A DNA stretch of 64,000 bases from assembly GCA_028285625.1 (NCBI GenBank), contig JANQOX010000001.1:1-64000 (forward strand). Reading direction: 5' to 3'. A model generated the notes under the pieces. The model saw only the letters and a list, made by a program, of their open reading frames with translations, had not been told where the DNA came from and did not search any database. The stretch's first letter is position 1, and each line of letters begins with the position of its first letter. This document shows, one piece after another, positions 18,788 to 28,631 of this stretch. The stretch is from Myxococcota bacterium. GTDB lineage: Bacteria > Myxococcota_A > UBA9160 > UBA6930. A program made the position numbers and the translations under genes.

Positions 18788-20624
18788 GGTGGGGATACCT
18801 CCAAGAGGGTTGTTCGGCAGTGGCGCCACCGCGCCTGAGCCCGGCCTGGCCGGCGCGCGCAGGGTGGGTGGCAGGGGGCAGCAGGCCGGCCGCCCGAGCG
18901 CAGGCGGCGTTGCGGGTCATCAGGGGATGGCGCTCTCCGCGAAGCGCCAGCGTCGCGCACAGGGCTCCGAGAATCTCGCGGCGCAACGAGGGCCAGTGGG
19001 GCGAGTAGCGGCCGGCCGCCTCGCGGTCGAGGACCTCGCGCACCGCCTGGAGCGCGAACGGAGAAAGCGGGACCGGGCCCACCCGGGCGCCGACCTGGGA
19101 GAGCAGGCCGCTGGTCGCGCCCTCGTGCGGCGCAACGCCGAGCATGGGCATCACCCGCCCGAGCATCGGCGAGTAGACCACGCCCTCTCTCTCCAGCAGT
19201 CCGGCCAGGCCCGCGCGCGCCCCGGGCGCGTCGACGCGCATGGGGTCGAAGGCGCGGGTCGGAAACACGGCGCCCGTTGCCGAGACCACATGCAGGTCGG
19301 GACGCATCCCTTCCACCAGGTGTGCATAGGCGAGGGGCCCGGTGTCGGCCGCACCCCCGACGACCAGCGTGGCGCCCTGGGGAACGGCACGCAGCACCGC
19401 GCGCGCGTAGTCGAGCGCCAGCGTGTCGGTGCGGCGGTCGTTCGCCTCGAAGTGCAGCGCGACCGTGCTGACGAGAATCGCCCCGGCCGCGAGGTTCACG
19501 AGCCCCGGTCGGCGCGGGGCGAGCTTGGCAGCGAGTGCCGCGCACAACACCCAGGCCCCGGCCGGGACCACCTGGTAGGCCAGCAGGTACTCGGCGCCGC
19601 GTTCGGTGAACGTGTGCGCGAGGATCAGGCGAAAGACGATCGCGGTCGAGGCGATGGCGAGGAGCAGCGCGGCGCCCAGCCGCCAGCGCCGGGTGCGGAC
19701 CATCCAGAACGTGCCGAGGCCCGCGGCCAGCGCACCGAGCGGGCCGGCGTCCTCGAGCAACCGGCGCACCGCAAGCTCGGCGTAGGCGAGGCGATCGGCC
19801 AGGGTGGCGAACTCGGAGACCCGCAGGTGCCCGTAGCCGGTCATGCTCAGGTACCAGCCGAGGTCGCGAAGATCGCGGAGCGTCCCGAACATCGTGATCT
19901 CGGCGCCGGCCAGCGATCGCAGAGGCATCCAGAGGTAGGGGAGCAGGCCAAGGGCCATGCAGCCGAGCAGCGCGGGCGCATCGCGAAGCAGTTCGCTCCT
20001 CCGGTGCCAGAGCACCACCCCGAACGCCCCCGACGCGAGCACCAGCAGCGGCCAGTGGTTGGACAGGCCGAGGCCGTAGAGCAGGGCCAGTAGCCGCGCA
20101 CGCGTGGGGTCGAACCGCCGGGCCAGGTCGAGCGCCACCGCCAGCGTCGCGAAGAAGAGCAGGGCGTGGAGGGCGTAGACCTCGGCGACCACGGCCTGGG
20201 ACCAAAGGGACGTGGTGGCGGCGTACGTGAAGCCGGCCGACACGGCCACGAAACGCGAGAGCCCCATGCGGCGCGCACACAGGACGAGTGCCGCGCAGGC
20301 CAGCGCGGCGCTGGCGGCTGACACCAGGTTCACGCGATAGGCGACGCTTCCGATCGGCACGTGGGTCGCGGCCCACGCGATCGCGGTGTAGAGGGGGTAG
20401 CCGGGCGGATGGGCGATGCCCGCCGCCCAGGCGTTCGTCGTGAGCAGGCCCGAGTCCTCGAGGGTCACCGTGGGCGGGCCAATGGTGGCGTACCCCGCGA
20501 AGACGCAGACGGCCACGGCCGCGAGCGCCGGCAGCTCCCGGCGCAGCGGTGCTTCCGCGAACGAGGCGAGCACGTCCGGCGGCGCGCCCCGCTCGGGCGG
20601 GTGGAGCACGGCCTCTCGCCCCAT
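18768..20624 (-). CDS. Multi-TM glycosyltransferase-like membrane protein (DUF2723 type)
   Basis: TLEDSGLLTTNAWAAGIAHPPGYPLYTAIAWAATHVPIGSVAYRVNLVSA is the DUF2723/PMT-like signature; many TM segments. An upstream start at 20681 is possible. Confidence 0.88.
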   Translation of the reverse strand: MGREAVLHPPERGAPPDVLASFAEAPLRRELPALAAVAVCVFAGYATIGPPTVTLEDSGLLTTNAWAAGIAHPPGYPLYTAIAWAATHVPIGSVAYRVNLVSAASAALACAALVLCARRMGLSRFVAVSAGFTYAATTSLWSQAVVAEVYALHALLFFATLAVALDLARRFDPTRARLLALLYGLGLSNHWPLLVLASGAFGVVLWHRRSELLRDAPALLGCMALGLLPYLWMPLRSLAGAEITMFGTLRDLRDLGWYLSMTGYGHLRVSEFATLADRLAYAELAVRRLLEDAGPLGALAAGLGTFWMVRTRRWRLGAALLLAIASTAIVFRLILAHTFTERGAEYLLAYQVVPAGAWVLCAALAAKLAPRRPGLVNLAAGAILVSTVALHFEANDRRTDTLALDYARAVLRAVPQGATLVVGGAADTGPLAYAHLVEGMRPDLHVVSATGAVFPTRAFDPMRVDAPGARAGLAGLLEREGVVYSPMLGRVMPMLGVAPHEGATSGLLSQVGARVGPVPLSPFALQAVREVLDREAAGRYSPHWPSLRREILGALCATLALRGERHPLMTRNAACARAAGLLPPATHPARAGQAGLRRGGATAEQPSWRYPHHVAAAP

Positions 20625-20695
20625 GGCGGCAAAGGGTAGGGCAGGGGTGCGGGTCTGAGGCACACTCCGGCCGAGAACCATCGGGAGATCACCGG

Positions 20696-23600
20696 ATGCG
20701 CTCGCCCGCTCTCGCCCGAAGGTTCGGGACCCTCGCGGCCCTGCTGCTGGTGGCCCCGATCCTCGCCCTGCTGCTGGCCGCGCCCGACACGGCCCACGCC
20801 ACCAAGCTCGAGGTCGCCGCGATCGACGGATTCTCGGCGGTCGAGGGCGCCAAGGTCGTCGTGAAGGACGCCAACGGCAAGACGGTCAAGAGCGGCGAGA
20901 CCTCTGGCGCCGATGGCAACACGCCCAACGCCGAGTTCGAGGTCGACCCCGGCACGTACACCATCGAGGTCGAGTACCTCGACGGGAAGGGGCGCACCAA
21001 GACCGGCACGGTCAAGACGACCGTGGGCAACAAGAAGAAGGGCGAGACCGTCTACCTGGCCGAGAAGAAGAGCGACAGTGCTCCCGCCGACGCCACGGCG
21101 CTCGGCGGCGTCGCGACCGGTCCGATCGGTACGACCGGGGCGGCGTTCATCCCCATGTCGATCGAGCTTCCGGCGTTCTCGGTCGAGGTGGCGCACAACT
21201 TCCTGTGCCGGCTCAACCCCGACAACACCCCGCTGGTGATCGGTCCCTTCGCCGACGGCGGACCCACGGCGTCCCCGTCCACCTTGGGTCGCGACGCCGC
21301 GCAGCTCTACAACAGCTACGCGTCGGGCAGCCCCGACGAGTTCGACGAATTCGCCTACGGCGCCATCCAGTCGAATCTCGCGTCGGCGGCCAGCACGCCG
21401 ACGCCCACCGCCGCGCCGGCGACCACGGCCTCGGCACCCGTCGACCCCTGCGACGAGTACCGCAAGCAGAACCGCAGCCCCGAGTGGATCGACCAGAAGA
21501 CCTCGCAGCTCTACGACCGCTACTGGCACCTGCGCGACGAGAAGGGCGAGAACCACCCCGATACGATTGCCGTGGGTCGTGAGTTCGACTGCTGGGACAA
21601 GCTCTGGAACGAGGCCATGAGTGGCACGCAGCAGGCCGAGGCCGACCTGCGTGAGGAGGTGACGGCGGACGTCCGGCGCATCGCCAACCAGGTCTTCGCG
21701 CACAAGATCAGTCCGGAGGCGCGGGACGAGCGCCTGCTCGCAGCGCACACCGCCGACGCTGCCACGAAGGGCTGGCGCAACTTCACCTTCACCGGTGCCG
21801 TGCAGAACACGCAGATGGTGCTCGTGGGTGGCCAGCGCATCCAGGTGTCGAGCATCGCCGTGAGCCGGGAGAAGGGCATCCTCGCCAACACGATGATGCA
21901 GTCGGCGCAGCTCTACCTGAACGAGGTGACCGACCCCGCGAAGCGGGCGATCGCGCAGGAGATCTACGACCGCAACCACGTCGCGCGCGGCCTGGCCGCG
22001 GCCGACGTGGGGCAGGACGTCGCCGTCACGTTTCTCGGCACGGCGGCCGACGTGGGCACGCTCGCGCTCGGCGGAACCATCGCTCGCCTGGTGAACAAGG
22101 GTGGCAACGCGGTGCGTGGCTGGCTCGCCGCCGACGAAGCCGTCGCCGGGGGCGGGCGTGCGCTCGCCCAGGAGACGGCGACGGCGGGTGCGACCGGGAG
22201 CTCGAGCGCTGCGTCGGGCAGCGGCGCGGCGACCGCGCCGACGGTTCGCATCCCGCCGCCCCCAGGCGCGCAGGCCGCAGCCGGTGTAGGGGACGACGCA
22301 GCGACGGTGATCATCAAGCCGCCGGCGGGCGCGCGAGGGACGGCGCCGCGGACGAACCTGCCGGTAGACGACACGCCCACCCTGTTGTTGCCGCCGCGCA
22401 CCGGAGCGCCCGCAGCCGGATCGGCCGCAGCGGCCGGCGCTCCCACGGTGCGGATCCCGGCGCCCGGCGCCGCGACGGCGCCGACCGTGCGATTGCCCGG
22501 CGCCGCGGCGGGTTCGGGCACCGCGCCCACCGTGCAGCTCGGATCGGCCGCGACGGCGCCCACGGTTCGATTGCCCGGTGCCGCGGCCGGCTCGGGTACG
22601 GCGCCGACCGTGAAGCTCGGCTCGGCCGCAACCGCGCCCACGGTTCGATTGCCCGGTGCCGCGGCGGGCTCTGGTACGGCGCCGACCGTGCAGCTCGGCT
22701 CGGCCGCGACCGCGCCGACGGTCCGATTGCCCGGTGCCGCGGCGGGTTCGGGCACCGCGCCCACGGTCAGGCTTGGAGCCGGCGCGACGGCGCCCACGGT
22801 GAGGCTCGGGGCCGGGGCGACTGCACCGACCGTGAAGCTCGGTCCTGGCGCCACGGCGCCGACCGTGAAGCTCGGCCCCGGCGCCACGGCGCCGACCGTG
22901 AAGCTCGGTCCTGGCGCCACGGCGCCGACCGTGAAGCTTGGCCCCGGCGCCACCGCGCCCACGGTGAAGCTCGGCCCCGGTGCCACCGCCCCCACCGTGA
23001 AGCTGGGCAGTGGCGCAGCATCGGGTTCGGCGACGGCCTCCGGCGCAGCACGAACCACGCGTGCCCTGGAGACCGCCGGGGGCCAGGCCCTGGGAGGCGC
23101 GCTCACCTCCGGCCAGGGTGGGACGACGCCCGAGGCCACGAGCAACCCTCCGCCCGCTTCGGCTACGACGCCGACGGCGGCGACGCCGCAGCTCGCGACC
23201 GTCGTGGTTCCGTCCATCCAGCTCGGCCTGATGCCGATCAAGGCCACGTCGCTCGCCATCGCCCAGGGCCAGCTGCAGCACACGGGCCAGAAGGGGAGCA
23301 CGCTACGCGTGAACACCGGGCCCGTGCCCGATCCCGCTGCGGGCAAGGGCAGCGACGAGGGCTACGCGGACGACCCCTCGGTGATCGAGCTCGACGAGGA
23401 CGGCAACGGCTGGCTCTACTACGTCAAGCTCGTGCCCCGCGCGTTCGGTGTCGATGGCAGCTATTTGAGCCTGAACCAGAGCGCGGATGCCCCCGCGATC
23501 GAGTGGGGCGGGGACTGGGATTGCGACGAACCCGGCGCGTGCCCGAGTGGCGACGCGGGTTCGGCCCTTCTCCAGGACCCGTCGATCTGCGACGCGGGCG

Positions 23601-25552
23601 GCTGCACCTCGTTTCCGTACCTCGCCCTCGACCCGGGTGCGGACTGCGACGCGGGTGCGTGCGATGCGCCGACCTACGCGTACGTACCTTCCTGCGACGC
23701 CGGGGGTTGTGACTGGCCCGACGACTGGACCGCGGCCATCCCGGGCTGCGACGGGGGCGCGTGCACCGAGAGCGACTTCGCACCGTTCGTCCAGAACGAG
23801 AGCACCGACTACGGCCTCGACGCGCCCTCCGACGGATTCCTGCTGCCCGACGGGACGATCCCGTACATGTTGGATCTCGGTCAGCAGATCTTCGGCAAGG
23901 GCGGGATCGACTTCTCGGCCGTTCCCAACAGCTACCTGGGGCTTCCGTTCGACCTGACGCTGCTTCCTGAGGTCAGTCTGGACGCGACGCACATGGACGG
24001 CCAGATCCTCTGGCTCGAGCCGGGTACCGCGCTCGCCGACCTGCCCGCGGGCCTGCAGCTGCTGAACCCGAACCTCTTCGCGATCGGCGATCAGGCCGTG
24101 GCCAGCGTGCTCTACCCGGCCGACATGGCCCAGCAGGTGATCGACTGGATCGAGTCGACCACCGGCGTCAAGCTCTCCGAGCGCGACAAGTGCCGCATCA
24201 TGGAGGCGGCACCGGCCGATCCGTACTTCAACTCGAAGGGCAGCTGGGGTCAGTCCTACGACGACCAGTGGGCCATCAAGAGGGTCGGTCTCACCGCGGC
24301 CAGCGACTCGGCCTGGAACCTGATCCCCTCGGATGCGTCGCGCACCCTGGTGGCCGTCATCGACACGGGCCTTGACTGGAACCACGCCGACGTCGCGTGG
24401 GAGAGCCTTTGGCAGAACCCGGGCGAGACCCCGAGCAATGGCATCGACGACGACGGCAACGGCTATGTGGACGACCTGATCGGCTGGGACTTCATCGGTC
24501 GCAACAACCGCCCGTGGGATCGCAACGGCCACGGAACCTTCGTGACGGGCGTGATTGCTGCGGCGCACGACAATGGTCTCGGCATTGCCGGCGTCGATCC
24601 GAACGCGCGGGTCATGGTGCTCAAGGCCATGAACAACTTCGGCCAGACCCGCGCGTCGTACGTGGCCGAGGCGATCGCCTATGCGGCCGACAACGGCGCG
24701 CGTGTGATCAACCTGAGCCTCGGCGGTCCCGACCTCACGGCCACCGAGAAGCTCGCCATCGACTACGCGCACGGGCAGGGCGCGGTGGTGGTGGTGGCGG
24801 CGGGCAACGAGGCCGTCGACGTGAAGGACCGCGGGCCGGCCGGCCATCCCCGGGCGATCACCGTCGCGGCGACCGACCTGGCCGATGCGCGCGGTGCCTT
24901 CTCGAACTTCGGCGAGGGCATCGACGTGGCGGCTCCCGGTGTGGACGTGCTGTCGCTGCGCGCACGGCGCACCGACCTGATGACCGGCATCCCGGACGTC
25001 GCCTACGAGGCGGGCTCGGCCTACGTCGGTGACGACAACCGCTACTACCGAACGGGCGGTACGTCGTTCGCGGCGCCGATCGTGGCGGGCGTGGCATCGC
25101 TCATGCTCTCGGCGCGACCCGAACTCACCCCGGACCAGGTCAAGCGCATGCTGCGCGAGTCGGCGCGCGACGTGGCGCTACCCGGTGTCGACCTGCACAC
25201 GGGCTACGGACTGATCGACGCGCGCGCGGCCCTGCGGGCCGATCCGTCCTTCTTCGTCTCGGCCGACATCGCACGGGTCGAGGTGGTCCAGGTGGACGGT
25301 CGACCGGTGGTTCGGGTGCATGGCACGGCGGATGCCGACCGGCTCGAGGGAGCGATCCTCGAGATCGGGCGCGGCGAAAACCCCGATCGCTTCGCTCCGG
25401 TGCGGACCCTCGAGAAGGGCATCCAGGACGGGGTGCTCGGCGAGTTCGACGCGAGCAAGCTCAGCGGCTCGAAGGTCTGGATCCTGCGCCTGCGAACGCG
25501 CCACCAGGACGGCACCGAACGCCAGGCGCGATTCCGGGTGGGCCTCGGCTAG
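20696..25552 (+). CDS. Giant secreted subtilisin-like (S8) serine protease with repeat linker and Cys-rich segment
   Basis: Signal peptide; SdrD/CarboxypepD_reg-like N-term (VEGAKVVVKDANGKTVKSG); TAPTV repeats; five CDxxGxC/CDxGxC motifs; S8 triad VAVIDTGLDWNHADV / NGHGTFVTGVIAAAHD / GGTSFAAPIVAGVASLML. Confidence 0.92.
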   Translation: MRSPALARRFGTLAALLLVAPILALLLAAPDTAHATKLEVAAIDGFSAVEGAKVVVKDANGKTVKSGETSGADGNTPNAEFEVDPGTYTIEVEYLDGKGRTKTGTVKTTVGNKKKGETVYLAEKKSDSAPADATALGGVATGPIGTTGAAFIPMSIELPAFSVEVAHNFLCRLNPDNTPLVIGPFADGGPTASPSTLGRDAAQLYNSYASGSPDEFDEFAYGAIQSNLASAASTPTPTAAPATTASAPVDPCDEYRKQNRSPEWIDQKTSQLYDRYWHLRDEKGENHPDTIAVGREFDCWDKLWNEAMSGTQQAEADLREEVTADVRRIANQVFAHKISPEARDERLLAAHTADAATKGWRNFTFTGAVQNTQMVLVGGQRIQVSSIAVSREKGILANTMMQSAQLYLNEVTDPAKRAIAQEIYDRNHVARGLAAADVGQDVAVTFLGTAADVGTLALGGTIARLVNKGGNAVRGWLAADEAVAGGGRALAQETATAGATGSSSAASGSGAATAPTVRIPPPPGAQAAAGVGDDAATVIIKPPAGARGTAPRTNLPVDDTPTLLLPPRTGAPAAGSAAAAGAPTVRIPAPGAATAPTVRLPGAAAGSGTAPTVQLGSAATAPTVRLPGAAAGSGTAPTVKLGSAATAPTVRLPGAAAGSGTAPTVQLGSAATAPTVRLPGAAAGSGTAPTVRLGAGATAPTVRLGAGATAPTVKLGPGATAPTVKLGPGATAPTVKLGPGATAPTVKLGPGATAPTVKLGPGATAPTVKLGSGAASGSATASGAARTTRALETAGGQALGGALTSGQGGTTPEATSNPPPASATTPTAATPQLATVVVPSIQLGLMPIKATSLAIAQGQLQHTGQKGSTLRVNTGPVPDPAAGKGSDEGYADDPSVIELDEDGNGWLYYVKLVPRAFGVDGSYLSLNQSADAPAIEWGGDWDCDEPGACPSGDAGSALLQDPSICDAGGCTSFPYLALDPGADCDAGACDAPTYAYVPSCDAGGCDWPDDWTAAIPGCDGGACTESDFAPFVQNESTDYGLDAPSDGFLLPDGTIPYMLDLGQQIFGKGGIDFSAVPNSYLGLPFDLTLLPEVSLDATHMDGQILWLEPGTALADLPAGLQLLNPNLFAIGDQAVASVLYPADMAQQVIDWIESTTGVKLSERDKCRIMEAAPADPYFNSKGSWGQSYDDQWAIKRVGLTAASDSAWNLIPSDASRTLVAVIDTGLDWNHADVAWESLWQNPGETPSNGIDDDGNGYVDDLIGWDFIGRNNRPWDRNGHGTFVTGVIAAAHDNGLGIAGVDPNARVMVLKAMNNFGQTRASYVAEAIAYAADNGARVINLSLGGPDLTATEKLAIDYAHGQGAVVVVAAGNEAVDVKDRGPAGHPRAITVAATDLADARGAFSNFGEGIDVAAPGVDVLSLRARRTDLMTGIPDVAYEAGSAYVGDDNRYYRTGGTSFAAPIVAGVASLMLSARPELTPDQVKRMLRESARDVALPGVDLHTGYGLIDARAALRADPSFFVSADIARVEVVQVDGRPVVRVHGTADADRLEGAILEIGRGENPDRFAPVRTLEKGIQDGVLGEFDASKLSGSKVWILRLRTRHQDGTERQARFRVGLG
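22471..23014 (+). repeat. In-frame tandem repeats: ~4 x 78 bp (TAPTVRLPGAAAGSGTAPTV[QK]LGSAA) followed by 8 x 33 bp (TAPTVKLGPGA)
   Basis: Repeat units read directly from DNA and translation; the 33-bp units are nearly identical at DNA level. Confidence 0.95.
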
Positions 25553-25555
25553 CGG

Positions 25556-27016
25556 CTACTGCATGCTGGATCGGAGCCGATCGCGTTCTTCGAGGTACTG
25601 GTAGGCGTAGTAGTACTTGAAGATGTTGCGGACGTAGCGCACCGGTTCGCTGCTCACCCGCATGGCGACCAGCGTCTCCATCTCGCCGAACCAGACGTTC
25701 GGGTCGATGCCCATGTCCGGCGCCTCGCGCCGAAGCCGCCGGATGCGGGTGGGACCCGCATTGTAGGCGGCGAGCGCCATCAGGTAGCGGTTGGGCGGGT
25801 CGAGGTCGGGGTCGGCGAAGTATCGGTCCATCAGCACGCGCATGTACTTCGAACCCGCGTGAATGTTGGACTCGGCGCGGTCGATGTTCGGCACGCCGAC
25901 CTCCTTCGAGCGCGCGGTGGAGCGCAGCAGCTGCATCACGCCGATCGCGCCCGCGCTGCTGCGCCGGCTCTGGTCGAGCCCCGATTCCTGGTAGCCCTGG
26001 GCGGCGATCAAGAGCGGATCGAACCCGTAGCGTCCCGCGTACTCGTCGAAATAGGGCTCCAGGGCCACGAAGCGGGCGTGGTCGTTGCCGCGCCCGGGGT
26101 TGCGGACCCAGTGATTGCGTTCGAGATAGCGCTTGTAGATCACGTTGCCGAAGAGCGTGCCCTTCTTGTGGTCGCGAACGAACGCGTTCAGTTCGGCCAG
26201 CAGCCGCGGGCTGTCGGGGCGCACGGCGTAGGCGATCGAGACGTCTTGCCGAAGCGCTGCTCGACGATGGACGCGGAGGTCGGGGAGCACGTCGCTCCAG
26301 AAGTCACAGAGGTTGCTGTCGCAGACCGTCGCGGGGATCTGCCCGGCGCTCACCATCTCGAGGATGTCTTCGGTCTCGAGGTGTTCGTCGACCGGGTGGA
26401 TTGCGATGGGTTCGCGCCCCTGGGCTTCGAAGCGGCGGTTGAGGGCGAGGAGCGTTTCGTGATAGCTGCTCGACTGGCGAACCCAGAGGTCGCGTCCCGC
26501 AAGTCCCTCCACGGAAGCGATCGGCGCTTCGCCCGCGTGCGTGACCACGAGTTCCGAGATGCCCTCGAGCACCGGGTCGGTGAAGGCGACCTGACGCTTG
26601 CGGTCGGGGGTGATCGTGAGTCCCGCAGCGGCGATGTCGCCGCGTCCGGCCAGCAGGTCGCTCAGCAGTTCGTCGCGGGAGACCGGGATCATCATCACGT
26701 CGACCCCGCCGCGGCCCTGTCCGAGCTTCTTGCGCAGCACCTTCTCGAACTGTGCGAACGTCTCCTGCGCGATGCCGCGCTGGCGCCCCCCCTCGATGAA
26801 GAAGCTCGTGCGGCTGAGCGTCGTGAGCACGCGGATCGCCTTGCGGCGATGCACCATGTCCTCGAAGTCGCCGGTCCAGGGCTGGCGCAGCATTCGGCCC
26901 GGAAGAACGGCGGGCTCGCCCGCATCGTCCTGGGCCCATCCGGCGCCGGCCGGCGCCAGCAGCGCCGCCAACACCACGCATGCGATCCATCCCCTCACCG
27001 CGGGGGAACCTAGCAT
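25556..27016 (-). CDS. MltF-like membrane-bound lytic transglycosylase (SBP_bac_3 + SLT)
   Basis: Periplasmic solute-binding module (KAIRVLTTLSRTSFFIEGG...GRGDIAAAGLTITPDRKRQVAFTDPV) followed by SLT (LLIAAQGYQESGLDQSRRSSAGAIGVMQLL). Confidence 0.93.
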   Translation of the reverse strand: MLGSPAVRGWIACVVLAALLAPAGAGWAQDDAGEPAVLPGRMLRQPWTGDFEDMVHRRKAIRVLTTLSRTSFFIEGGRQRGIAQETFAQFEKVLRKKLGQGRGGVDVMMIPVSRDELLSDLLAGRGDIAAAGLTITPDRKRQVAFTDPVLEGISELVVTHAGEAPIASVEGLAGRDLWVRQSSSYHETLLALNRRFEAQGREPIAIHPVDEHLETEDILEMVSAGQIPATVCDSNLCDFWSDVLPDLRVHRRAALRQDVSIAYAVRPDSPRLLAELNAFVRDHKKGTLFGNVIYKRYLERNHWVRNPGRGNDHARFVALEPYFDEYAGRYGFDPLLIAAQGYQESGLDQSRRSSAGAIGVMQLLRSTARSKEVGVPNIDRAESNIHAGSKYMRVLMDRYFADPDLDPPNRYLMALAAYNAGPTRIRRLRREAPDMGIDPNVWFGEMETLVAMRVSSEPVRYVRNIFKYYYAYQYLEERDRLRSSMQ

Positions 27017-27028
27017 TGGCACGGTGCT

Positions 27029-27664
27029 GTGCGCGCTACCGTGTTCGGCGTGAGCGAGATCGACCATCTGCTCTACGGGGCGGCATCGCTCGACGATGCG
27101 GTCCGGGAGATGAACCGTGTTCTGGGCGCGCAGGCGATGCCGGGAGGTGCTCACCCGGGGCTCGGGACACACAACGCGCTGGTCGGCCTCGGCGCGACCT
27201 ACCTGGAGCTGATTGCGCCCGACCCGGCCCAGGGCTCGCCCGCCGGCCTGGGCGCCGAACTCGCGCAGCTGGCTGCGCCGCGCCTGCACGGCTTCGCGGT
27301 GCGCAGCGCCGATCTGGACGGCATTGCCCGCCGGCTCGAGGCCGTGGGTTCCGGCGCGCGCGTGATCGGGATGTCGCGCGGCCACCCGGACGGTCGGACG
27401 CTTCACTGGCAGGTCGCGCTGCCCACGGACCACGCCTTCGGCCGGTTCCTGCCGTTCGCCATCGACTGGGGCAAGACCCCGAACCCCGCGTCGGAGCTTC
27501 CCGTGGCCGGCGCGCTCGATGCGCTGGTGGTCGAGCACCCCGACGCCCCGGGGCTCCAGCGCCTGCTGGAGGCTCTCGAGCTTCCGCTGCGCGTCACCGA
27601 GGCCCCGGCGCCCACGTTGCGCGCGCGCATCGCGACACCCCGTGGTGTCGTCGATCTGGCCTAG
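27029..27664 (+). CDS. Glyoxalase-like (VOC) domain protein
   Basis: IDHLLYGAASLDDAVREMNRVLGAQAMPGGAHPGLGTHNALVGLG..YLELIAPDP. Confidence 0.88.
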   Translation: MRATVFGVSEIDHLLYGAASLDDAVREMNRVLGAQAMPGGAHPGLGTHNALVGLGATYLELIAPDPAQGSPAGLGAELAQLAAPRLHGFAVRSADLDGIARRLEAVGSGARVIGMSRGHPDGRTLHWQVALPTDHAFGRFLPFAIDWGKTPNPASELPVAGALDALVVEHPDAPGLQRLLEALELPLRVTEAPAPTLRARIATPRGVVDLA

Positions 27665-27674
27665 CTCGCCCCTC

Positions 27675-28061
27675 CTAGATCAGCTTCCAGCCGATCGTCC
27701 CCACCAGCACGAGCGTGGCGAGAAACGTGCCGCCGGCGCCGAGCGCGCGCAGCGGCGGCGAGGTGTCGTCCGCCCGCAGGCCCATCGGGTGCGCGATGCG
27801 GCTGGCCACGAGCAGGAGGCCGACACCATGCAGCACGCCCGAGGACACGCCGTTGAGCTCGGCGATCACCATGAGCACGAGCGCCAGGGGAACGAACTCG
27901 CTGAAGTTGCCGTGGCGCCGCACCTCGAGCGCCACGTTCATGTCGTCGCCCCACAGGATCGACGGGCCGCCGCCCCCGCGGATCTTTCCGATGCGGTAGG
28001 CGAGATACGACCCGATCAGGGTGAGCAGGATCGCGTAGAAGGCAGTGACAGGGACGGCCAT
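27675..28061 (-). CDS. MAPEG-family membrane protein
   Basis: AYRIGKIRGG...VEVRRHGNFSEFVPLALVLMVIAELNGVSSGVLHGVGLLLVASRIAHPMGL is the MAPEG signature. Confidence 0.92.
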   Translation of the reverse strand: MAVPVTAFYAILLTLIGSYLAYRIGKIRGGGGPSILWGDDMNVALEVRRHGNFSEFVPLALVLMVIAELNGVSSGVLHGVGLLLVASRIAHPMGLRADDTSPPLRALGAGGTFLATLVLVGTIGWKLI

Positions 28062-28103
28062 CGTGGACGGACTCCTCGTTGGGGCCGCCGGTCGCGGCCG
28101 TGG

Positions 28104-28613
28104 CTAGACGCGTTTCACCTTCACCGACCCCAGGAACACCGAGCCGGCGACGCGGAAGCGCAGCGGCTCTTCGTCGTCGGCCCCTTCGAGCCGGTCGAGT
28201 TCGGGATCGTCGCCGATCAGCCGGTCGACGAGCGAGCGCCCCTTGCGCGGGCTGCCCTCGGTGACGGTCACGTCGCCGAGGATCGCGCGGGTGCCCGCCA
28301 GGTCGACGTCGGCGTCGCGCGGCACGATGAGCACGATCTCGCCGAGGATGACGTTGCAGTCGAGGTCGATCTGGCCATGGGCGGGCAGGTCGGCCTCGGT
28401 GAAGTCGAGCACGACCTCGCCCAGGAGCGACCAGGCGTCGATGCGATCGGGGACGTACCAGTCGCCGGTGCGCTTGCAGGACCCGAAGACCGCGTTGAAC
28501 GACTCCTCCTGGGGCGCCGGGACAGGCGCCTCGGCCGATGACAGGAGCGCGAGATCGTCACCCTCCCCGTCGGAAACGTCGAGGGTCGAACGGGGTCGCG
28601 TGCTTTGCTTCAT
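28104..28613 (-). CDS. LiaF C-terminal-like (cell wall-active antibiotic response) domain protein
   Basis: [38 protein letters not shown]...[18 protein letters not shown] resembles LiaF-like beta-repeat. Confidence 0.7.
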   Translation of the reverse strand: MKQSTRPRSTLDVSDGEGDDLALLSSAEAPVPAPQEESFNAVFGSCKRTGDWYVPDRIDAWSLLGEVVLDFTEADLPAHGQIDLDCNVILGEIVLIVPRDADVDLAGTRAILGDVTVTEGSPRKGRSLVDRLIGDDPELDRLEGADDEEPLRFRVAGSVFLGSVKVKRV

Positions 28614-28631
28614 GGCCTCCGGGCCAGGGCG

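Noticed and set aside
22471-23014. CRISPR-like periodic repeats
   Set aside because: The repeats are contiguous, in frame and coding, with no spacers; no cas genes in the window.
20465-23281. 938-aa minus-strand ORF with Arg/Gly repeats, and the 460-aa FTVGAVAPGP-repeat ORF at 21964-23346
   Set aside because: Both are antisense to the S8 protease; their repeats are simply the other strand of its 33/78-bp repeats.
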